DNA of 64,000 nt from Frateuria_A sp035943815 (GCF_035943815.1 NZ_DASZBU010000018.1:23786-87785); one strand, 5' to 3'; counted from the first letter of the stretch, positions 8,786 through 18,317 are shown. The notes: generated from the sequence alone by a model not told the origin. Program-made: numbers and translations.

Positions 8786-9241
8786 ATGCTCGTACGTAAC
8801 GCGCCCCGTGGGCTGGCGCTCCTGCTGCTCGCACTCGCCGGTTGCGGGATCGCCAGGCCGCCGCCGACGAGTGTGCTGGGCCAGCTTGGGGTGGTGGCCG
8901 AGCCAGGCGCGAACGATGATGCGGCGACCGCGCTCGACGTCGTGTTCGTCTATGACCCGCAGGCCGGCTCCTTATTGCCACTTACCGGACCGGAATGGTT
9001 CGCGCGCAAGGTCGCCTATCGGCAAAACCTCGGATCGGCGATCGATGTGGTATCGCTGGAGCTTGCGCCTGCGACGACGGTACGGGACGTTGCGTTGCCG
9101 CCGCGCTACCGGCGGGCGGTGGCCGTCTACGCCTACGCCAGCTACCTTGCCCCTGCCGGCCAGCCCCGCCTGAGCTTGGGTGCGTACCCCCGCGCGGTGA
9201 TCCGGTTGGCTCCAGACCATGTCGTTGTCGAGCAAAGGTAA
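8786..9241 (+). CDS. putative lipoprotein, family not recognised
   Basis: From ATG 8786 the product is 151 residues, with a hydrophobic leader ending in the lipobox Leu-Ala-Gly-Cys (LLLLALAGCG). This predicts lipid attachment and export. The mature part has alternating beta-like segments (ALDVVFVYDPQ, AIDVVSLELAP, VAVYAYASYL), faintly like the small beta-sandwich TssJ lipoproteins of type VI secretion. No other secretion gene is nearby, so I do not assign it. GTG 8762 is an in-frame alternative start. It precedes the GGDEF-EAL gene on the same strand by 234 bases. Confidence 0.55.
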   Translation: MLVRNAPRGLALLLLALAGCGIARPPPTSVLGQLGVVAEPGANDDAATALDVVFVYDPQAGSLLPLTGPEWFARKVAYRQNLGSAIDVVSLELAPATTVRDVALPPRYRRAVAVYAYASYLAPAGQPRLSLGAYPRAVIRLAPDHVVVEQR

Positions 9242-9475
9242 CGGGGCCTGAGCCCCTTCCTGGCTGGAGCAAAACACCTCCTTGGCCCGGCCCGGTGATG
9301 GCCGGCAAGCGGTTATGCGGCCAGTCGCCGCAATGGCTGCACCGCGATCGCTATCGGCCGGAGGCGTTCTTTTGTCCGTCGGGTGCTGAACGGGCTCCCG
9401 GAAACCTCACTTGCGCCCGCTATGATCGATGCGCCCCGCGTGACCGGTCAGGGCGGGGCCTGCCGAGGGGGATTC

Positions 9476-12127
9476 GTGCCACCTAAACCGATCGACGAGC
9501 GTCACCGCACACCGCACGCCGCCGCCCCGGAGGCGTTGCCGCTGGCTAGCCGGGTGCCAGGCGTGGCCTGGGGGCTGCTCGTGGTCGGCTGCGGGATTCT
9601 GCTGACGCTCTGGCTTTACCGTGTCCAGGCGCGGCAGTGGCAAGCGGCGCGGCATGATGCCGTGGTGGCGGAAGCGGAGAAAGGGCTCGTCCAGTTGAGG
9701 GCGAAGCTGCGCTCGGCCGAACTGCTGGTGCGGTCTTTGCAGACGATGTTTCTGGTCGCCGGTGATATGGATGAGCACCAGTTCGCACGCGCGTACGCCA
9801 ACCTGGACCCGCGCCGGGAGTTCCCCAGCCTGCTGGCCGTGGCGTATTCGGTTCGCGTGCATGGGCACGACGGCGATCATTTCCCGACCACGCTGGTCGC
9901 GCCCTTGGATGGCAACCGCAAGCTGCTGGGGTTGGACGTGGTCGACCAGCCGGCCAACATGAAGGCGCTGGCCGAGTCGCGAGATACCGACCATCTGGCC
10001 GTGTCGGAACCGTTTCCGCTCGTGCAGGACACGGGTTCCCACGGACGCGGGCAGGGCATCACGTTGCGGTTGCCCGACTACGGGCCTGGCGCTTCGCTCG
10101 ACTCGCTGGCTGTGCGCCGGCAACGGTTGCGTGGATCGGTCGCGGTTTCGTTCCGGGTTGCCGACCTGATCCGGACCGGCTTGCCGGCGCAGCTATTGCA
10201 GGTGGCGGGCATCTCAGTCACGGACGTCGCCCGGGCATCGCGCGTTCCCCTGTTCGATTCGGGCACCGGCGTGCCCTGGACGAAACCCTCGATCGTTTAT
10301 CGCATAGCGTTCGGGGGGCGCCTGTGGGAGATGGCCGTCTTTCCGGGATCGACCAGCGACCCCTCCTGGTCGCAGTCGGTGGTGCCCCCTGGGCTGCTGG
10401 TCAGCGTATTGCTTGGCCTGCTGGTATGGTCGCTGACCGACACGCGGCGCCGTGCCGTGCAACTGGGGTGGCGCCTGGGTGAGCGCTACCGCGAAAGCGA
10501 GGAGCGCTTTCGCACGCTCAACGAACTGCTGCCCGCGCTCGTGGTGCTTGCCGACGCCGCCGACGGGCGCATCGTCTACGCCAACCAGGCCGCGCGCGGA
10601 CGATTGGGAGAGGGCATCCAGGGAACGCGGTTGGGTTCGCTGTTGGGGATGGACGAGAGCGAGGTGGAGCGGCGCCTGGCCAATCCGCAGGCCGGTGCGA
10701 CCGAGGTGGGCCTGCGCGACACGGCCGGCGGACGTTTCTGGGCCAGCGTGGCGATCTCCTGGCTGATGCTCGAGGGTCGCCCCCAGTGGGTGATGGTCGC
10801 CAGTGACGTGACCGAGCAACGCGCGCTGACCGAATTGCTCGGTTACCAGGCGACGCACGACGAGCTCACGGGCCTGATCAACCGGCGTGAGTTCGAGCGT
10901 CGCCTGCAGCGGATGACCCAGGACATGGGCGAGTCACCGCCTTATGCCGCGGTGCTCTTCATCGACCTGGACCAGTTCAAGCTCGTCAATGACACATCCG
11001 GGCATGTGGCAGGTGATCAGCTTTTGCTGCAGTTGGCGACAGTGATGCGTGCGAGGCTGGGCGAAGAGCATGTACTGGCGCGGCTGGGCGGTGACGAGTT
11101 CGGCGTGATCCTGGCGGGGCTGGACACGCCCGGGCGCGCGGTGGAGCTGGCCGAGCATCTGCGTCTGGGGCTGGACGGTTTCGTCTTCGTCTGGGAAGCC
11201 AAGAGCTACATGGCGAGCATCAGTGTGGGCGGCGTACTGGTCGATCGCCCGGGGATGCCACTGGCCGAGTTGCTCGCCGCCGCCGATACCGCCTGCTACA
11301 TGGCCAAGGAGCAGGGGCGCAACCGCGTGCACTTCTACTCCGAACGGGATGAGCAGAGCGCGCTGCGGCGCGGCGAGATGGAGTGGGCCAATCGGTTGCG
11401 CTGGGCGGTACAGGAACAGCGCTTCGTGCTGACCTACCAGGAGCTGCGTGCGCTCGGCGCGGAGCCGTCGGCGATTCATGTGGAGCTGTTGCTGCGCTTT
11501 CGCAATGAACTGGGCGAGCTGGTGTCGCCCGGCGCGTTCATTCCCGCGGCGGAACGCTATGGCCTGATGCCGCTGATCGATCGCTGGGTGATCGAGACCG
11601 CGCTGGCCAACGTCGATCGGCTGCATCCGGCGGGGGCGGCGCTGCGCATGGTGGCGGTCAACCTGTCCGGTGCCAGCATCGACGATGACACGCTGGCCGA
11701 GCGGATCGTCGAACTGCTGCGCCTGCACCAGGTGGCGCCCGAGCGCGTCTGCTTCGAGATCACCGAGACGGTGGCAGTACGCCAACTGACCGACGTGATC
11801 CGTTTCGTGACCCGGCTGAGGGAGGCTGGCTGCCATGTCGCGCTGGACGATTTCGGCGTGGGCATGTCGTCGTTCTCCTACCTCAAGCATCTGCCGGTGG
11901 ACATCGTCAAGATCGATGGCAGCTTCATCCGCGACATGCTGAGCGACCCGATCAGCCACGCGATGGTGCGCGCGGTGACCGACATCGCGCACCGGCTGGG
12001 CCTGGTGGTGATTGCCGAATGGGTGATGGACGAGGCGATCATGGGGTCGCTGCGGGAGCTGGGGGTAGACATGGCCCAGGGCTATGCACTGCACCAGCCC
12101 GAGCGCGTCATGTGGCAGCGCGACTGA
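9476..12127 (+). CDS. CHASE-PAS-GGDEF-EAL cyclic-di-GMP signalling protein
   Basis: The 883-residue protein has a membrane anchor near residues 22-42 and a periplasmic CHASE-like domain to about residue 300. A second membrane helix near 305-325 is followed by PAS, GGDEF and EAL domains. GGDEF is intact (ARLGGDEFGVIL), but the RxxD inhibitory site is replaced by GEEH. The EAL motif reads ELL. The other EAL-type residues VNLSG, EITET, ALDDFG and VKIDG are retained, while the usual EGVE loop is EWVM. It may therefore act as a cyclase free of product inhibition, a phosphodiesterase, or both. GTG 9476, with GAGGGGG just upstream, was chosen; ATG 9422 is an in-frame alternative. Confidence 0.85.
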   Translation: MPPKPIDERHRTPHAAAPEALPLASRVPGVAWGLLVVGCGILLTLWLYRVQARQWQAARHDAVVAEAEKGLVQLRAKLRSAELLVRSLQTMFLVAGDMDEHQFARAYANLDPRREFPSLLAVAYSVRVHGHDGDHFPTTLVAPLDGNRKLLGLDVVDQPANMKALAESRDTDHLAVSEPFPLVQDTGSHGRGQGITLRLPDYGPGASLDSLAVRRQRLRGSVAVSFRVADLIRTGLPAQLLQVAGISVTDVARASRVPLFDSGTGVPWTKPSIVYRIAFGGRLWEMAVFPGSTSDPSWSQSVVPPGLLVSVLLGLLVWSLTDTRRRAVQLGWRLGERYRESEERFRTLNELLPALVVLADAADGRIVYANQAARGRLGEGIQGTRLGSLLGMDESEVERRLANPQAGATEVGLRDTAGGRFWASVAISWLMLEGRPQWVMVASDVTEQRALTELLGYQATHDELTGLINRREFERRLQRMTQDMGESPPYAAVLFIDLDQFKLVNDTSGHVAGDQLLLQLATVMRARLGEEHVLARLGGDEFGVILAGLDTPGRAVELAEHLRLGLDGFVFVWEAKSYMASISVGGVLVDRPGMPLAELLAAADTACYMAKEQGRNRVHFYSERDEQSALRRGEMEWANRLRWAVQEQRFVLTYQELRALGAEPSAIHVELLLRFRNELGELVSPGAFIPAAERYGLMPLIDRWVIETALANVDRLHPAGAALRMVAVNLSGASIDDDTLAERIVELLRLHQVAPERVCFEITETVAVRQLTDVIRFVTRLREAGCHVALDDFGVGMSSFSYLKHLPVDIVKIDGSFIRDMLSDPISHAMVRAVTDIAHRLGLVVIAEWVMDEAIMGSLRELGVDMAQGYALHQPERVMWQRD

Positions 12128-12312
12128 CTGCCGACACAGGTGCCAGCAACCAAGGAGCGGCGAGCGTCCCTTCCGCGGGCCGCCTGATCGCGGATTCCCA
12201 ACGAGTTCTGCGGGGCGTCGGTGCGCGCTGCGGTCGCCATGGCGGCCGCGGACTTTGCCCACCCCTTCATGCGGGTGCGCCTAGGTTGGCGTCATCCCCA
12301 AAGGACGACCCC

Positions 12313-12810
12313 ATGGATCGCCAACCGCCGCCCACCGTGTCTTCGCTGGACCTCGCCCGCTATCTCGGTACCTGGTACGAGATTGCGCGCCTGCCGATGC
12401 GCCACGAACCGGCCGACTACACCGACATCACCGCCAGCTACACCCGCGAGCCCGATGGCGCCATCCGGGTGGACAACCGCGCCCGCAACGGCAAGGGCGA
12501 GCTGAAGGAATCGGTCGGGGAGGCGAGGGTGGTCGACCCGGCCGAGCCGGGTCGGCTGGAGGTGACCTTTCTGCCCGAGGGCTTGCGGTGGATTCCCTTC
12601 ACCAAGGGTGACTACTGGATCCTGCGCGTGGACGATGACTACCGCACCGCGCTGGTGGGCAGTCCCGACTTCGAATACCTGTGGCTGCTCCATCGCGAGC
12701 CCGAGCTGGATGCCGGCACGCAGGAGATCTTTCTGAAGTACGCGCAGTCACTCGGGTACCGGCTGGACCAGCTCATCCGTACGCCGCACACGGGGCGCCG
12801 CACGGCCTGA
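12313..12810 (+). CDS. lipocalin family protein (Blc-like)
   Basis: The 165-residue product carries the lipocalin signature YLGTWYEIARLPMRHE (Gly-x-Trp) near residues 19-34. The family strands KGDYWILRVDDDYRTALVG and YLWLLHREP follow, with a C-terminal helix. Bacterial lipocalin Blc is normally an outer-membrane lipoprotein that binds lysophospholipids or fatty acids. Here no signal peptide or lipobox is visible from ATG 12313, so this copy is either cytoplasmic or its true start is unresolved. It is monocistronic, directly followed by a GGTGTCAGGGACA motif copy. Confidence 0.8.
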   Translation: MDRQPPPTVSSLDLARYLGTWYEIARLPMRHEPADYTDITASYTREPDGAIRVDNRARNGKGELKESVGEARVVDPAEPGRLEVTFLPEGLRWIPFTKGDYWILRVDDDYRTALVGSPDFEYLWLLHREPELDAGTQEIFLKYAQSLGYRLDQLIRTPHTGRRTA

Positions 12811-12815
12811 GCAGT

Positions 12816-12830
12816 GGTGTCAGGGACAAT
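12816..12830 (+). repeat. dispersed motif copy (GGTGTCAGGGACA family)
   Basis: GGTGTCAGGGACAAT starts six bases after the lipocalin stop codon. Confidence 0.5.
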
Positions 12831-12854
12831 GTCTGAAGAATCGAACGATCTGGC

Positions 12855-13002
12855 TCAAGCGCGCGCGTCGCCCGCACCTGCGTCGCACGACGCCACCGTG
12901 AAGTGAAGGTTGCCCACGCCGAAGCGATCGCGGCAGGTGACGAAGCATCCAGGTGCTGAATGCAACGTCGAAGCTGCGTTCTGGAAACGGCAACGCCTCC
13001 GG
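12855..13002 (-). pseudogene. possible remnant of a SAM-dependent methyltransferase
   Basis: On the minus strand one frame reads EALPFPERSFDVAFSTWML at 12999-12940. This resembles the loop after the SAM-binding Asp in class I methyltransferases (ALPFPD-SFD). The neighbouring frame continues with RDRFGVGNLHFTVASCDAG to a stop at 12855. No start, glycine-rich motif I or full domain is present, so this would be a decayed fragment. The resemblance is short and may be chance. The rest of the gap 12831-13156 holds nothing I can name. Confidence 0.3.
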
Positions 13003-13156
13003 CCGCGAGCCTGAAATTCGACGGCGCTCCGCGTCGTTGCACCTTGCGCGTGGGGCGCTGCCGCTAAAAAAAGAAAGTGGCGCAGGTTCCTTGACCTGGC
13101 GCTTGAGCCGGTTCCAGGGGCAAGGGGACAGGCCGCGCACAGGAAGGCCCGGCGCC

Positions 13157-14191
13157 TCAATGGAGCTGGGCGGCGGGCCGGGGTGCCGTGATGCGCAACA
13201 CGGGGTGGCCCTTCCAGTCCTTCAGCGGAAAGTATGCACGGTGCGTAGCGGCATCCACCGCCACCACGTGGGCATCGGGAGCCAGCATGGCAAGGCCGAG
13301 GGGGTGTAGGGCGCGGCCCTTCAGCTCGAACAGCGCGACCTTGCCCGATTCGCTGGCGACATAGAGCCAGCCCAGCGCGGGGTCGAAGGCCAGCACGTCG
13401 GGATCTTCGCCGACCTCGTAGGACGCGATGACCCGGCGCGTGCCCAGATCTAGCACCAGCAACTTTGCGTTGTCCTCGCAGGCGATGAAGGCCAACCGCG
13501 CGGGCGCGTCGATGTAGAGCCCGTGGTTGCCCTTGGCGCCGGGCAGGTCGATGCGCGCGATCACTTTGTCGGTGCTCGGGTCGATTTCCACCAACTGCCG
13601 GCGGGTCTGCACGTTGGCAAAGATATGCTTGCTCGCCGGGTCGTATTGCGTGTTGCCTACCTCGCCGCCGAGCGGGATGGTGGCGACCCGCTGATGGGTG
13701 CGCACGTCGATCACCGTATCGCTGCCCCCGTGCTCGTCGGAGACGTACAGCTTGTGTGCGTCCGGTGCGTAGGCCATGCCGTCCGGATAGTCACCGGCGG
13801 GCGTGCGAGCCAAAATCTTGAAGGTCTTGGCATCGATCGCCACCACCTCGTCGGTGCCGGTGGCCGAGGCGTAGATGCGACCGAGTGCGGGAACCGCCAG
13901 CACGCCATGAACGTGGCTGACGTCTGGAATATCAGCGACCACCCGTCGGCCCTCGGTATCGAACACGGTGACCACGCTATCGCCCAGGTGGGCGAGGAAC
14001 AGGTGGTGCTGGCCCGGGTCGAAGCTGGCGTAGTCCCACCGCGTGGTGCCGCCGGTCAATGGGACGTCGGCCACCGTGGTTAGCGGCAGCGGTGTGTCGT
14101 TCGTGCGGCCGCAGGCAGCGGAGGATGCGACCAAGAGGATGGCGACCATGCTGGCGAGCGCGGGCATGCTTCGATAGCCGGAAAACGACAT
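13157..14191 (-). CDS. secreted YVTN-type beta-propeller protein
   Basis: The 344-residue product has an N-terminal signal peptide (about residues 1-30, ending near AACG; the lipobox is imperfect). At least six propeller blades follow, recognisable as repeats of HGVLAVPALGRIYASATGTD, LYVSDEHGGSDTVIDV, IFANVQTRRQLVEIDP and WLYVASESGKVALFEL. Such surface or periplasmic seven-bladed proteins are usually scaffold or binding proteins, and no catalytic residues are recognisable. GGAG precedes ATG 14191. It runs in the same direction as the protease upstream, with 167 bases between them. Confidence 0.75.
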   Translation of the reverse strand: MSFSGYRSMPALASMVAILLVASSAACGRTNDTPLPLTTVADVPLTGGTTRWDYASFDPGQHHLFLAHLGDSVVTVFDTEGRRVVADIPDVSHVHGVLAVPALGRIYASATGTDEVVAIDAKTFKILARTPAGDYPDGMAYAPDAHKLYVSDEHGGSDTVIDVRTHQRVATIPLGGEVGNTQYDPASKHIFANVQTRRQLVEIDPSTDKVIARIDLPGAKGNHGLYIDAPARLAFIACEDNAKLLVLDLGTRRVIASYEVGEDPDVLAFDPALGWLYVASESGKVALFELKGRALHPLGLAMLAPDAHVVAVDAATHRAYFPLKDWKGHPVLRITAPRPAAQLH

Positions 14192-14260
14192 AGTGGTCTC
14201 CTTCACCAGGTTGCATATAGAGCCGTGCGCGTTGTCGCGCGGTCTTCGTGTGAACCTATA

Positions 14261-14280
14261 GGGGCCAGAGCGCACTTGCT
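14261..14280 (+). repeat. dispersed motif copy (GGGTCAGAGTGCACTT family)
   Basis: GGGGCCAGAGCGCACTTGCT lies in the 167-base gap between the propeller and protease genes. Confidence 0.35.
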
Positions 14281-14358
14281 CCGAACTGATTGCTTCCGGC
14301 CCCTTGTTCCCGAGGTGGCGACACCGATCTTTCCTGGTGGCGGTCGAAGCGTACTTTC

Positions 14359-16365
14359 TTAGTGCTCGAGCACGTGCATGTCACGCGTCAGCAGGCCAAG
14401 CCTTTTCTTCATGAATGCCTGGGTCTGGTTCGAATCGACGCTGTAGTAGGCGGTGTACAACACATCGCCGGCGGCCTTGGGCGAAGCGACCGCACCGATG
14501 TTCATGGTGCCGTTTTCATAGCGCGCCTCGCCGCTGTAGGGGTACTGCCGACCGGACACGGTCTGCCAGTGGCTGGTCATGTCCGCGTCGAGGCCCGTGG
14601 GGGGCATGGCCTGACGTTGGACGGTCAGTTCGTCCTGGTTGTCGTTGGTCGATGTTTTCCAGACACCGATGTAGCCCACGTCCCAAGCGGGCCGTCCGTG
14701 GTCCAGCAGGAAACGAAAGCCGAGGTTGAGCACGCTGTCGGGCAGGATCGCCTGGACGGCAGGGGTGTAGGAGAACGTCACCCGTTGCGACTGGTAGGCG
14801 AAGCGGCGTCCGTAATCGATTTGCAGGTGGATTTGCTTGAACGCCGCCGGCAGGGCCGCTTCCTGCAGATACTGCGTCCATTGCGCCAGCGTGCCGCCGT
14901 AGGTGGCGTAGACGAAATTGGCAAGCTCGTCCAGGTCCAGCCGATGTCCGCTGACCTGCGCGGCAGGGGCCATGCGCAACATCATCACGCAGCCATCGGG
15001 TACCGGCAGGGTGTAGGTGACGACCTGATGATTGAGGTGAGGAAAGGGCCAGGTGGATACCTGCCACGGACGCTGCCAACGGTCAGTGTAGGTCGCTTCG
15101 AACGAGGGCTTGCCCAGGGAGGTGATCTTGATCTTCTCTCCGGCGACCACGCGTTGGAACACGCCGACACGGGCCAGCAGGTCCATGCGTGCCTTGGCGT
15201 CATGATAGAAAAGCGTCGCGTCCGTCTGGTCGGGTCGCCGGATGTGCAGGAGCAGGGTATGACCGGCCTGGCCGATATCCACGTAGCCGTTCGAATCCAG
15301 CGCGGCACGACGGCGGACTTCGCCCGTACGTACCCACTGCCCATTGCTGTCGCGCACGATCAGCGTGGGGAAGGCATAGATCTGCGTCTGTTGGACCAGT
15401 AGACGCGTGGATCCGTCGCCGCGAGGGAAAAGATTCGAGGACTCCTTGGCAAGCAGGGCCTGGAGTTGTTCACGGCTATTCGCATCCCCGCTGAGCTGCA
15501 AGTCGCGGTAGAAATCGGACAAGCTCAAAGGCAGCGCGAAGTCGGCTTTCCAACGGCCATTCTGCAAAGCCTGGAAGATGTCCAGCTGGTAGACGCTTTT
15601 GCTGTCGACCACAGCGTGACCTTCCGGTGCATCGAGCACCTGGGAGATCGGCAGGGCGTAATTGAGGTTCTCGTTCGGCGACTTCATCAGCACGATGCCG
15701 ATCACCTTGCCGCGGCTGTCCAGCAAGGGGCCGCCGCTGTTGCCCGGCGAGGCCGGGGCGGAGAAGCGCATCCACTTCCAGAGGCCGTCCTGTTCTTCTG
15801 GCGTGTCGGAGGTGTACAGGCCGTCGCGGATCACCACGCCGGTTCCCAGCGCGTTGCCCACCGCATACACCACGCTGTTCAACGGCGGGGCGGGATTGGT
15901 TTCCAGCGCGGCTTTCCCGGAGTCGCCCGCCAGCGTGAAAACCACGAAATCCCTGCCCATCGAGAACTTTTCGATCTTGTCTATGGGGTACACGTGGCCG
16001 GTCGCATCCCGCAGCTGCGGCGGACCCCACAAGCTGTTCATGCCCGCCAGCAACACGTGCCCGGCGGTCACGTAGCGATGGTTGCCGATAGCGAAGGCCG
16101 TCCCTATCGAGTAGTACTTGTCGTTGCGTTCCTGATAGGGCAGCAGATCGAGCGGCAGCGGCTTTTCGTAACTCAACGGATCGACCGTAGGCTTGGCCTG
16201 CACCACCTCGAACGTGGCGGCCTGGATCTTGGGAAGCATGGATGGGTCGAGCGTGGCAGCGTGTCCTGCTGCCGAATGTCCCAGGCCTGCTGCGAACAGG
16301 ATGGCCAATCCCAGTCGCGCCGCAACGATGCCGATGCGGCGCGTGGCCAAACGCACGATGTACAT
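14359..16365 (-). CDS. secreted trypsin-like serine protease with large C-terminal region
   Basis: The 668-residue product has a signal peptide (about residues 1-37) and then a trypsin/HtrA-type protease domain. The catalytic triad is visible as His in YVTAGHVLL, Asp in SMGRDFVVF and Ser in SPGNSGGPLLD. No PDZ domain follows. The C-terminal 400 residues form a region I do not recognise, rich in beta segments, which could be a substrate-binding or outer-membrane-associated part. Activity is expected in the periplasm or outside the cell. ATG 16365 gives a proper signal peptide; upstream in-frame sequence does not. The gene runs toward the propeller gene, with which it may be co-transcribed. Confidence 0.75.
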   Translation of the reverse strand: MYIVRLATRRIGIVAARLGLAILFAAGLGHSAAGHAATLDPSMLPKIQAATFEVVQAKPTVDPLSYEKPLPLDLLPYQERNDKYYSIGTAFAIGNHRYVTAGHVLLAGMNSLWGPPQLRDATGHVYPIDKIEKFSMGRDFVVFTLAGDSGKAALETNPAPPLNSVVYAVGNALGTGVVIRDGLYTSDTPEEQDGLWKWMRFSAPASPGNSGGPLLDSRGKVIGIVLMKSPNENLNYALPISQVLDAPEGHAVVDSKSVYQLDIFQALQNGRWKADFALPLSLSDFYRDLQLSGDANSREQLQALLAKESSNLFPRGDGSTRLLVQQTQIYAFPTLIVRDSNGQWVRTGEVRRRAALDSNGYVDIGQAGHTLLLHIRRPDQTDATLFYHDAKARMDLLARVGVFQRVVAGEKIKITSLGKPSFEATYTDRWQRPWQVSTWPFPHLNHQVVTYTLPVPDGCVMMLRMAPAAQVSGHRLDLDELANFVYATYGGTLAQWTQYLQEAALPAAFKQIHLQIDYGRRFAYQSQRVTFSYTPAVQAILPDSVLNLGFRFLLDHGRPAWDVGYIGVWKTSTNDNQDELTVQRQAMPPTGLDADMTSHWQTVSGRQYPYSGEARYENGTMNIGAVASPKAAGDVLYTAYYSVDSNQTQAFMKKRLGLLTRDMHVLEH

Positions 16366-16764
16366 TCGTTTCCCCCCAAGGTGACGCCTCGGCATGGAGC
16401 CCCCCGGCCCCTCGCTGGCGACATCATCTTGACATGCTCTCCGGAGACATGGGGAAACGCCGCGAACCCGCCGAAGGCCCGTTTCATGCGCACGTTTCGG
16501 CGCCGATGGGGCGGCTTGCGGGCAACCTGCGGGCCTGCGCTCCACGGTTGTCGGTCACGACGCGGCCCGTCTTACCGCCACCAAATGCGACCGGTGAGCC
16601 ATGACCTTCTTTGGCGACCAGGCCTCGCCCGGGCAAGGGTAGGGAGCAGAGTGCTTTTCCTCGAGCTGGCTGCCCGAACTCGCCACCTGTTCATCGCCGC
16701 CTGTCTACCGGGGTGGCGACTGGGCGACGGCGCTGCTCAAGGGTCGGAAGAGGGACGCGGCCAT
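16366..16764. other. intergenic, no gene seen; dispersed motif copy
   Basis: This 399-base gap lies upstream of the leftward protease gene. AGGGAGCAGAGTGCTTTTCC at 16641-16660 is a weak copy of the second dispersed motif. No coding sequence is recognised. Confidence 0.4.
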
Positions 16765-17259
16765 TCAGCGATGTGCCAGGGCCTGCGCAAGCTTCGCACC
16801 GGCGGCCAGGCCAAGCGCCAATACGCCATAGGTCACCGCCAGGCAGCGCCTGCCGAGCACGAGTTCCCAGCCCGGCGTGAGTCGTTTCGGAGTCACACCG
16901 TAGTCAACGGCCGCCGCGACGGCGGACGTTACGCAGGCGCCCCGCAGAAGTGCGCCGCCGGAAAGCGCGCGGCGCCTGACGCGCCAGTACTCGAAGGGCA
17001 GCGCCCAGAACACGGCCGATGCGTAATGGGTGACGAAGCCGACCCATGTATGCGCGGTATCGAGCTCGTCGCATGCGGCGGCTTTCTCGCCGTGCAGCCA
17101 GTGACTGGTCGCATTGATGGGTTGCAGGGCGCCCTTGCCTTCGGCTCTGGCCAGCAGCGCCAGGGTGGCCGCCGAGGCGAGGCTCGCCACGGTGCCGGTA
17201 AGCAGAGCGCTGGCAAGGAGTGGCGTGCGATCGCCGTGGCCGTTCGTTCGCGTGTGCAT
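16765..17259 (-). CDS. small integral membrane protein of unknown function
   Basis: The product is 164 residues with four predicted membrane helices: about residues 14-36, 78-98, 103-120 and 135-155. The segment GALQPINATSHWLHGEKAA between helices 1 and 2 looks like a conserved family core, but I cannot name the family. There are no catalytic motifs. ATG 17259 starts just before the first helix; longer frames upstream lack conserved features. It is divergent from the secreted protein gene at 17496. Confidence 0.55.
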   Translation of the reverse strand: MHTRTNGHGDRTPLLASALLTGTVASLASAATLALLARAEGKGALQPINATSHWLHGEKAAACDELDTAHTWVGFVTHYASAVFWALPFEYWRVRRRALSGGALLRGACVTSAVAAAVDYGVTPKRLTPGWELVLGRRCLAVTYGVLALGLAAGAKLAQALAHR

Positions 17260-17495
17260 CCAGTCGCCTCGCTCGTTGCGTATTTCCAAGACTGCGGCGT
17301 CTCGGGTCGGGGCCATGTGACCCGCGCGCCGAACTTCCATGAAGGCAACCTCGGCCTTGTCGCACGGGGCGGCCGGAGGCATTCCAGGTCGATGTCGATT
17401 TCGGACGGCCCGCCTCGTCGTTCCCATGAGCGGTCGACTGCCCGCTCGAGTCTCGAACAGAGCCGGGCAGCCGGCGCCACACAGAGGACCACGCA

Positions 17496-18317
17496 ATGCT
17501 TACGACGACGACCGCAGGGATGTCTGGCGGCAATGAACACGGCACTCGCCGGACCGTTCGCAGCCCGGCGAGTCCGCGCGTCACGGGCAGGCGTGTGGCC
17601 AGGCGGATGGCTTGCCTCGCCCTGGTCTCGCTCGCCTCGGTCGGCGCTGCGGCGAGGGTGGCCGAGCCCTACCCCCGCATGGCTCCCGTCAAGGCCTACC
17701 TGATGGAGCGTGCCCAGGAAATCGCCCTGGCCCGCAGTGCCGCACCCGCTTCCATTTCCAGGGACGCGACGGTCCTGGTGCTGACCCCGACGGGCTATGA
17801 ATCCGCTGTCACCGGTACCAACGGGTTTGTCTGCTGGGTGGCCAGGGGCTTCAGCGGCGCGCCGGACTGGCCCGAGCGCTGGAACCCGAAGATTCGCGCC
17901 GCGGGGTGCGACAACCCGCAGGCCGCACGCAGCGTGACGCCGATCGCCAGGCTGCGCACGGCGATGACGCTCGCTGGCCGTTCCGATGCCGACATCGCCG
18001 AACGCATCAAGGTCGCCCTTCGCACCAAGGACATCCCACCGCTGGAGCCGGGCGCCATGTGTTACATGATGTCGAAGTCGTCCTATCTGTCGGACGACGG
18101 CGGCCACGACATGGCGCACGTCATGTTCTACGTCCCGCTCAAGGATGGCACCGACTGGGGCGCCAACGCATCCGGATCGCCCGTCTTCGGCGGCAACTAC
18201 TGGTTCTATACGCCGGAGCACCGGGCCGACGCTGCCAAGCTGCCACCCCTGACGGTTCTACTGGTCGGGGTAGCCACCTGGTCCGACGGGACGCCGGCCG
18301 AGATGCCCTCGATGTGA
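17496..18317 (+). CDS. secreted hypothetical protein, TNGF-motif family
   Basis: The 273-residue product has a twin-arginine-rich leader followed by a hydrophobic stretch MACLALVSLASVGAAARVA (residues 38-56). It is probably exported. The mature part contains ATVLVLTPTGYESAVTGTNGFVCWV, split here into ATVLV and GTNGFVC, then GAMCYMMS. The same layout occurs in the leftward gene at 41500-42054, so the two appear to be paralogues. GAGG lies 8 nt before ATG 17496; ATG 17607 would give a plainer signal peptide. Function unknown. Confidence 0.6.
   Translation: MLTTTTAGMSGGNEHGTRRTVRSPASPRVTGRRVARRMACLALVSLASVGAAARVAEPYPRMAPVKAYLMERAQEIALARSAAPASISRDATVLVLTPTGYESAVTGTNGFVCWVARGFSGAPDWPERWNPKIRAAGCDNPQAARSVTPIARLRTAMTLAGRSDADIAERIKVALRTKDIPPLEPGAMCYMMSKSSYLSDDGGHDMAHVMFYVPLKDGTDWGANASGSPVFGGNYWFYTPEHRADAAKLPPLTVLLVGVATWSDGTPAEMPSM

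Noticed and set aside
8786..9241. Type VI secretion lipoprotein TssJ
   Set aside because: Only a vague beta-sandwich resemblance, and no other type VI secretion gene lies in the window.
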